Shown: positions 31,200 through 35,263 of the stretch, in pieces
Layout: every line of letters starts with the position of its first letter
How positions within the stretch are numbered: position 1 is the stretch's first letter
Assembly: GCA_002498385.1 (NCBI GenBank)
Contig: DAHH01000003.1
Coordinates: 111,317-146,579, forward strand
DNA length: 35,263 bases
Source: Methanobacterium sp. UBA410
GTDB taxonomy: Archaea > Methanobacteriota > Methanobacteria > Methanobacteriales > Methanobacteriaceae
Reading direction: 5' to 3'
Position numbers and translations under genes: made by a program
The notes under the pieces: model-generated
The model's input: only the letters and a program-made list of their open reading frames with translations
What the model was told of the DNA's origin: nothing
Databases searched by the model: none

Positions 31200-32894
31200 C
31201 TACATTGAAAGGGGTGCATCGATACCCATGAGCTCCAAACAGTTTCTTATGGTTATCCTGGCCTTATCAACAATAACAAGCCTTAATGCTTCTTTATCTG
31301 ATTCAATAACAGGAACTGATTTGTAGAACTTGTTAAAAGCCCCTGCAAGATCCTGGGCGTACTGTGCAAGGTTGTGAACCCTTCTCGTTTTTGCTGACTC
31401 TGCTACAACACTTGAAAACTTGGACATGGTTTTTACAAGCTCAATTTCTGCTGGATCCTCAAGTCTCCAATCAGGAACCTCCCTTAAAGAAGCTTCTCCA
31501 AGCTTGCATCCTGCCTTTTCAAGCAGCTTACAGGCCCTTGCATGGGAGTACTGTATGGATGCACAGCCTCTTTCAAAGCTCAGAGCCTCATCCCACTTGA
31601 ACACTATGTGTTTTTCAGGGGAAAGCCTTGCTATGTAGTACCTTATGGCCCCAACACCGATCTTCTCTGCAATTGAATCCATTTCCTCTTCTGTCAGTTC
31701 CGGCCTTCTCGTTTTCATCTCTTTTTTGGCGCGTTTAACAGCCTCGTCAATGAGCTCATCAACACTTATGAAAACACCCTTCCTTGTGGACATGGAACCC
31801 TCAGGCAGGGTTATGAACTCGTAGAATATAACGTGCGGTGCTTTACCTCCCAGGAGCTTCACTGCAATGCTCAGCTGTTTCACAGCAAGTTTATGGTCTG
31901 ATCCCAGGACATCAACGATTTCATCAAAGTTTTTTGATTTGTAGAGGTGGTAAGCTATGTCTCTTGTGGCATAGAGTGACGTTCCATCGGATCTTGTGAG
32001 TATGAGCTCCTTTTCGATGCCATACTCGTTGAGGTCGAGGTATGGGACCTCATTTCTCTTGATACGTCCTTCAAGGGATTTAAGGATGTTTGAAACGTCT
32101 CCATTTTTTACAAAGGTGCTTTCCCACGTGAAAACATCATGGTTGATGTTCAAACGTCTGGAGGTGATTTTTATTCCCTCGATACATTTTTCAACAACGT
32201 GCTTGAAAAGTTCCTGAAGCTCCTTCTCTTTTCCCTTCTCGTACCTCTTGAGTATGGTGTTGATCTCAGATTTTAGTTCGGGATCGGCCCGTAGCTTTTC
32301 ATTAACCTGGAAGTAAAACTTTCCAATCTCATGGTCGGGTTTTCCTGCAGGATCCATCTTGTAGTCCATGTTTAAGAGGCCCCAGACTATCATGGCTATT
32401 TGTCTGCCCATATCGTTGACATAGTACTGGGTTTCAACTTCATATCCTGCTTTTCTCAATATTCTGGCTAGAGAATCACCTATAATTGAGTTACGTATAT
32501 GTCCTATGTGTAAAGGTCCGTTCGGGTTTGCTGAAGTATGCTCGAGGATTATTTTCCTGTTTTTTGGTTTGAAGGTTCCATAATCATCGTCCACAGATTC
32601 CAGAACCATCTTTGAGAACTTATCGTAGTTTATGAAAAAATTCATGTAGGGACCCTTGGATTCAACACTGTTGAATATGGAGGGTAATTCAATTTCATTC
32701 AGTATGTCCCTGGTTATCTCCATTGGAGATCTTTTAAGCTGTTTTGCAAGCTGGAATGAAACTGAACTTGCAATATCCCCCATTTCTGGATTAGGAGGTT
32801 CCTCTATCCTGATATTTTCAGGTATTTCCCAGCCCAATGCATGGATAGCATTTTTCAATGATTCTGCTGCTTCATTTTTCAGTATTCTGTACAT
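31200..32894 (-). CDS. argS: Arginyl-tRNA synthetase
   Basis: Class I synthetase charging tRNA-Arg. 564 residues from ATG 32894 after CAGGTGAATTT; the frame is open further upstream but without need. The N-terminal Add-1 domain is followed by the catalytic SANPNGPLHIGHIRNSIIGD (HIGH at 129-132), the KMSKS-equivalent MSTRKGVFIS, then SPEKHIVFKWDEALSFERGCASIQYSHARACKLL. The anticodon-binding DALR domain (AQYAQDLAGAFNKFYKSVPV) ends with the usual C-terminus around GIDAPLSM. The signal peptidase gene ends 166 bases upstream on the same strand. Confidence 0.97.
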   Translation of the reverse strand: MYRILKNEAAESLKNAIHALGWEIPENIRIEEPPNPEMGDIASSVSFQLAKQLKRSPMEITRDILNEIELPSIFNSVESKGPYMNFFINYDKFSKMVLESVDDDYGTFKPKNRKIILEHTSANPNGPLHIGHIRNSIIGDSLARILRKAGYEVETQYYVNDMGRQIAMIVWGLLNMDYKMDPAGKPDHEIGKFYFQVNEKLRADPELKSEINTILKRYEKGKEKELQELFKHVVEKCIEGIKITSRRLNINHDVFTWESTFVKNGDVSNILKSLEGRIKRNEVPYLDLNEYGIEKELILTRSDGTSLYATRDIAYHLYKSKNFDEIVDVLGSDHKLAVKQLSIAVKLLGGKAPHVIFYEFITLPEGSMSTRKGVFISVDELIDEAVKRAKKEMKTRRPELTEEEMDSIAEKIGVGAIRYYIARLSPEKHIVFKWDEALSFERGCASIQYSHARACKLLEKAGCKLGEASLREVPDWRLEDPAEIELVKTMSKFSSVVAESAKTRRVHNLAQYAQDLAGAFNKFYKSVPVIESDKEALRLVIVDKARITIRNCLELMGIDAPLSM

Positions 32895-33060
32895 AAAATT
32901 CACCTGACTATAAATTAACTTCACAATTAGCTTCACTAAATCTTGTTTTATTATAAAACCTATTTTATAAAAAATCCTTTATCTTACAAAGTCCATTACC
33001 CTAAAAAAAATTAAAACATAAAAAATAGCATCTAATTTAAAAAAAAATTGCTATTTAATT

Positions 33061-33486
33061 TTATAATCCCCTGATCCAGAGGGTTATGTACCCAACCTTA
33101 GGTATTATCCACAGGCTGCTGCCTGTAGTTACAACTTTGGCCTCCACCTGTTCCGGGTAGACAGCAGCAGGGTCCTGAACAGAGTTATGATCACCCTTGG
33201 TTATGTAGTAGAGCTCGCCGTTGGAGTCATATCCCTTGTAGATGATTCTGTGTATAACAGGTTCGTTGAACCAGGTGGCCTTATAAATTACAACGTTTCC
33301 AACGTTCAAATTGTTAGGATTTACTTCTTGCAAGCCTAAGAAGCTGGTTTTTTCTATGACTACAACATCTCCCCTGTAAAAAACGGGTTCCATGCTCCCT
33401 GAAACAACAACGTTCATATGCTGGGCAATAATTACTCCAATGAGTATGATTGCAATATAACTTATTATTTCCCTGGTACTGGACAT
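33061..33486 (-). CDS. Signal peptidase I (archaeal/ER type, S26B)
   Basis: Membrane protease that cleaves Sec signal peptides. 141 residues: one N-terminal membrane helix (IISYIAIILIGVIIAQHM) followed by the extracytoplasmic catalytic domain. The nucleophile is Ser31 in VVSGSMEPVFYRGD. The general base is a His (H78 in PVIHRII), as in the archaeal/ER type, in place of the bacterial Lys. Asp98 in ITKGDHNSVQDP completes the site. ATG 33486 follows GAGGGTG. It starts 20 bases after ilvD on the same strand, so it is probably in the ilvD transcript, although the functions are unrelated. Confidence 0.95.
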   Translation of the reverse strand: MSSTREIISYIAIILIGVIIAQHMNVVVSGSMEPVFYRGDVVVIEKTSFLGLQEVNPNNLNVGNVVIYKATWFNEPVIHRIIYKGYDSNGELYYITKGDHNSVQDPAAVYPEQVEAKVVTTGSSLWIIPKVGYITLWIRGL

Positions 33487-33506
33487 TTTTACACCCTCAA
33501 GGTAGA

Positions 33507-35162
33507 TTACCTTAGAATTGCACCCTTATCAGCAGAACTTGCAAGCTTCATGTATCTTGAAAGCCATCCCTTAACCTTCCTTTCAGGTTTGGGGTTCTCT
33601 TTTATCCTGCTTTTGATCTCATCGTCCTCCAGGAGGAGTTCAAGCTTCCTGCTTGGAATGTCTATTTTAATAATGTCTCCGTTGCACACTGCAGCTATAG
33701 GGCCGTTCTCCATTGCTTCTGGAGAAACATGGCCAACACATGGCCCCCTTGTACCTCCAGAGAATCTTCCATCGGTTATAAGTGCAACTGATTTCAGTCC
33801 CATACCTGATATTGCAGAGGTTGGACTGAGCATTTCACGCATTCCAGGACCTCCCTTAGGACCCTCGTATCTGATAACGATCACGTCTCCCTCCTGGATC
33901 TGGCCAGATGAGATGGCATCCACACATTCTTCTTCGCTGTTGAAGACCTTTGCAGGCCCCTCATGTTCCATCATGTCAGGGTCAACTGCCCCCCTTTTAA
34001 TAACAGATCCATTTGGTGCAAGATTTCCTTTCAAAACAGCTATTCCTCCTTCTTCATGTATTGGATTGTCCAGAGACCTTATCACTTCATGGTCTGCGAC
34101 CACTGCATCTTCAATGTTCTCTCCAATGGTTTTACCTGTGCACGTCAGGGCATCTGAATGTATCTTATCCTTTAAAACACTTAAAACTCCGGGTACTCCC
34201 CCTGCATTTTCAAGGTCCAGCATTCTGTGGGGTCCACCAGGTCTGATGGACGTTATGTGGGGGATCTTGTGGCTCAGATCATCGAAGAGATCCAGGTTGA
34301 CCTTTACACCCTTGTCCTCCAGTTCACTTGCAATTGCAGGGATGTGGAGGGTGGTGTTGGTTGATCCTCCAAGGGCCAGATCCACGGCCACAGCATTTTC
34401 AAATGCTTCCTGGGTCATTATCATGGAGGGAGTGATGTTTTTCTCCACAAGTTCAACTACCTTCCTTCCCGAAGCCTTTGCAATCCTCATCTTCTTTGAA
34501 GAAACAGCATGTGCAGTTGCACAACCTGTTAAACTCATTCCCAGGGCCTCTGTAAGGCAGGCCATGGTGTTGGCAGTGAACAAACCTGCGCAGGATCCAG
34601 CGCCTGGACATGCACATTTTTCAAGCTCGTCCAGTTCTTCCTGGGTCATTTTACCGGATAAAACTGCACCAACACCTTCAGAAACATTTATGAAGTCCAC
34701 AGGTTTGCCCTGGAATTGCCCTGGCATCATTGGACCGCCTGTAACCACTACTGCGGGTATGTCAAGTCTGGCTGCTGCCATGAGCATTCCAGGAACCACC
34801 TTGTCGCAGGTTGGTATGAGCACCAGGGCATCGAACTGATGTGCCTGGGCCATGCTTTCAACTGTATCTGCAATTATCTCCCTGGATGCCAGTGAATAAC
34901 GCATGCCCTCATGGTTCATTGCTATGCCGTCACATATTGCCATGGTATTGAATTCAAATGCAACACCGCCTGCTTCATTTATACCCTCTCTTACGGCTTT
35001 TGCTACTTTTTTAAGGTGAATATGGCCCGGAACTATTTCAGTGAAACTGCTGGCCACACCTATAAATGGTTTGTCCATTTCCTGATCCGTTACTCCGCAG
35101 GCCCTTAGTAAAGATCTGTGGGGAGCCCTCTGAAGGCCCTTTTTAATGGTATCACTTCTCAT
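33507..35162 (-). CDS. ilvD: Dihydroxy-acid dehydratase
   Basis: Fe-S dehydratase forming 2-oxoisovalerate or 2-oxo-3-methylvalerate, the third common step of branched-chain synthesis. 551 residues, normal length. Motifs: APHRSLLRACGVTDQEM, FNTMAICDGIAMNHEGMRYSL (Cys and Mg ligands), LIPTCDKVVPGMLM (Fe-S cysteine), CACPGAGSCAGLFTANTM (Fe-S cysteine), NTTLHIPAIASE, and the C-terminal ITDGRFSGGTRGPCVGHVSPEA with the catalytic Ser. ATG 35162 follows CGGTGGTC. Upstream, AGGATAA occurs twice about 15 bases apart, possibly regulatory. Confidence 0.97.
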   Translation of the reverse strand: MRSDTIKKGLQRAPHRSLLRACGVTDQEMDKPFIGVASSFTEIVPGHIHLKKVAKAVREGINEAGGVAFEFNTMAICDGIAMNHEGMRYSLASREIIADTVESMAQAHQFDALVLIPTCDKVVPGMLMAAARLDIPAVVVTGGPMMPGQFQGKPVDFINVSEGVGAVLSGKMTQEELDELEKCACPGAGSCAGLFTANTMACLTEALGMSLTGCATAHAVSSKKMRIAKASGRKVVELVEKNITPSMIMTQEAFENAVAVDLALGGSTNTTLHIPAIASELEDKGVKVNLDLFDDLSHKIPHITSIRPGGPHRMLDLENAGGVPGVLSVLKDKIHSDALTCTGKTIGENIEDAVVADHEVIRSLDNPIHEEGGIAVLKGNLAPNGSVIKRGAVDPDMMEHEGPAKVFNSEEECVDAISSGQIQEGDVIVIRYEGPKGGPGMREMLSPTSAISGMGLKSVALITDGRFSGGTRGPCVGHVSPEAMENGPIAAVCNGDIIKIDIPSRKLELLLEDDEIKSRIKENPKPERKVKGWLSRYMKLASSADKGAILR

Positions 35163-35263
35163 TTGACCACCGTGAATTTTACACTATAACTTTATCCTGT
35201 AACATCTTATCCTAACATTAGTATTCAATAAATTAAAGTAAGTTTACTATCATTTTTAAAGTG

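Noticed and set aside
31163..31326. A plus-strand ATG frame starting before the argS 3' end
   Set aside because: Mostly antisense to argS and without a ribosome binding site.
33418..34839. A 473-residue open frame on the plus strand
   Set aside because: It lies antisense to ilvD, whose protein is fully recognised; Ser/Pro-rich composition is typical of a complementary-strand shadow.

Overview
The window is a 35 kb piece of a low-GC methanogenic archaeon, most probably Methanobacterium or a close relative in the Methanobacteriales. The evidence is methanogenesis marker protein 12, the PolD small subunit, a Kae1-Bud32 fusion, archaeal S15 and SurE, archaeal-type CobT, the aconitase-X phosphomevalonate dehydratase subunit of the archaeal mevalonate pathway, GGTGA-type ribosome binding sites, and TATA boxes about 25 bases upstream of transcripts. 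The genus is an inference. I see no prophage, IS element, CRISPR array or plasmid functions: this is core chromosome.

Layout. Bases 1-7400: cobalamin genes cbiG and a cbiH fused to a Cys-rich domain, with UPF0147, a class II aldolase, the PolD small subunit, a small secreted or anchored protein, a HEAT-repeat gene with a frame break, and a zinc-ribbon protein of unknown role. Bases 7500-13400 (minus strand): the phosphomevalonate dehydratase large subunit, then the informational cluster Kae1-Bud32, rdgB, rpsO, RecJ-like DHH nuclease. Bases 13650-19500: cobT, uppP, ilvE, two tandem tRNA-Val genes, a nuclease-fold membrane protein, surE. Bases 19500-22900: a long non-coding stretch with a possible 26-residue membrane peptide and a possible structured RNA, a winged-helix/membrane-protein pair, a DUF2769 protein and marker 12. 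Bases 23000-26900: ilvB-ilvN followed by ilvC on its own promoter. Bases 27200-30800: a PPOX-type flavoprotein, purD, argF. Bases 31200-35162: ilvD, signal peptidase I, argS on the minus strand.

How the genes work together. ilvB, ilvN, ilvC, ilvD and ilvE together supply the whole valine/isoleucine route from pyruvate, except the steps that make 2-oxobutyrate. cbiG, cbiH and cobT belong to the anaerobic cobamide pathway that methyltransferases of methanogenesis depend on. Kae1-Bud32 (t6A tRNA modification), S15, RdgB and the RecJ/Cdc45-like protein form an archaeal housekeeping cluster.

Most notable. (1) The PPOX gene at 27203-27598 changes codon style abruptly at codon 67/68, from almost only G/T-ending to almost only A/C-ending codons. 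(2) The aldolase gene has an ATA codon exactly where a start codon should be, six bases after a perfect ribosome binding site. (3) A HEAT gene has lost its frame in an A run. (4) Similar short direct repeats precede cbiG and cobT. (5) Short head-to-tail duplications recur in the intergenic DNA. (6) Several unassigned palindromes, hairpins and tiny membrane-peptide ORFs lie between genes. I did not find a clear new multi-gene system.
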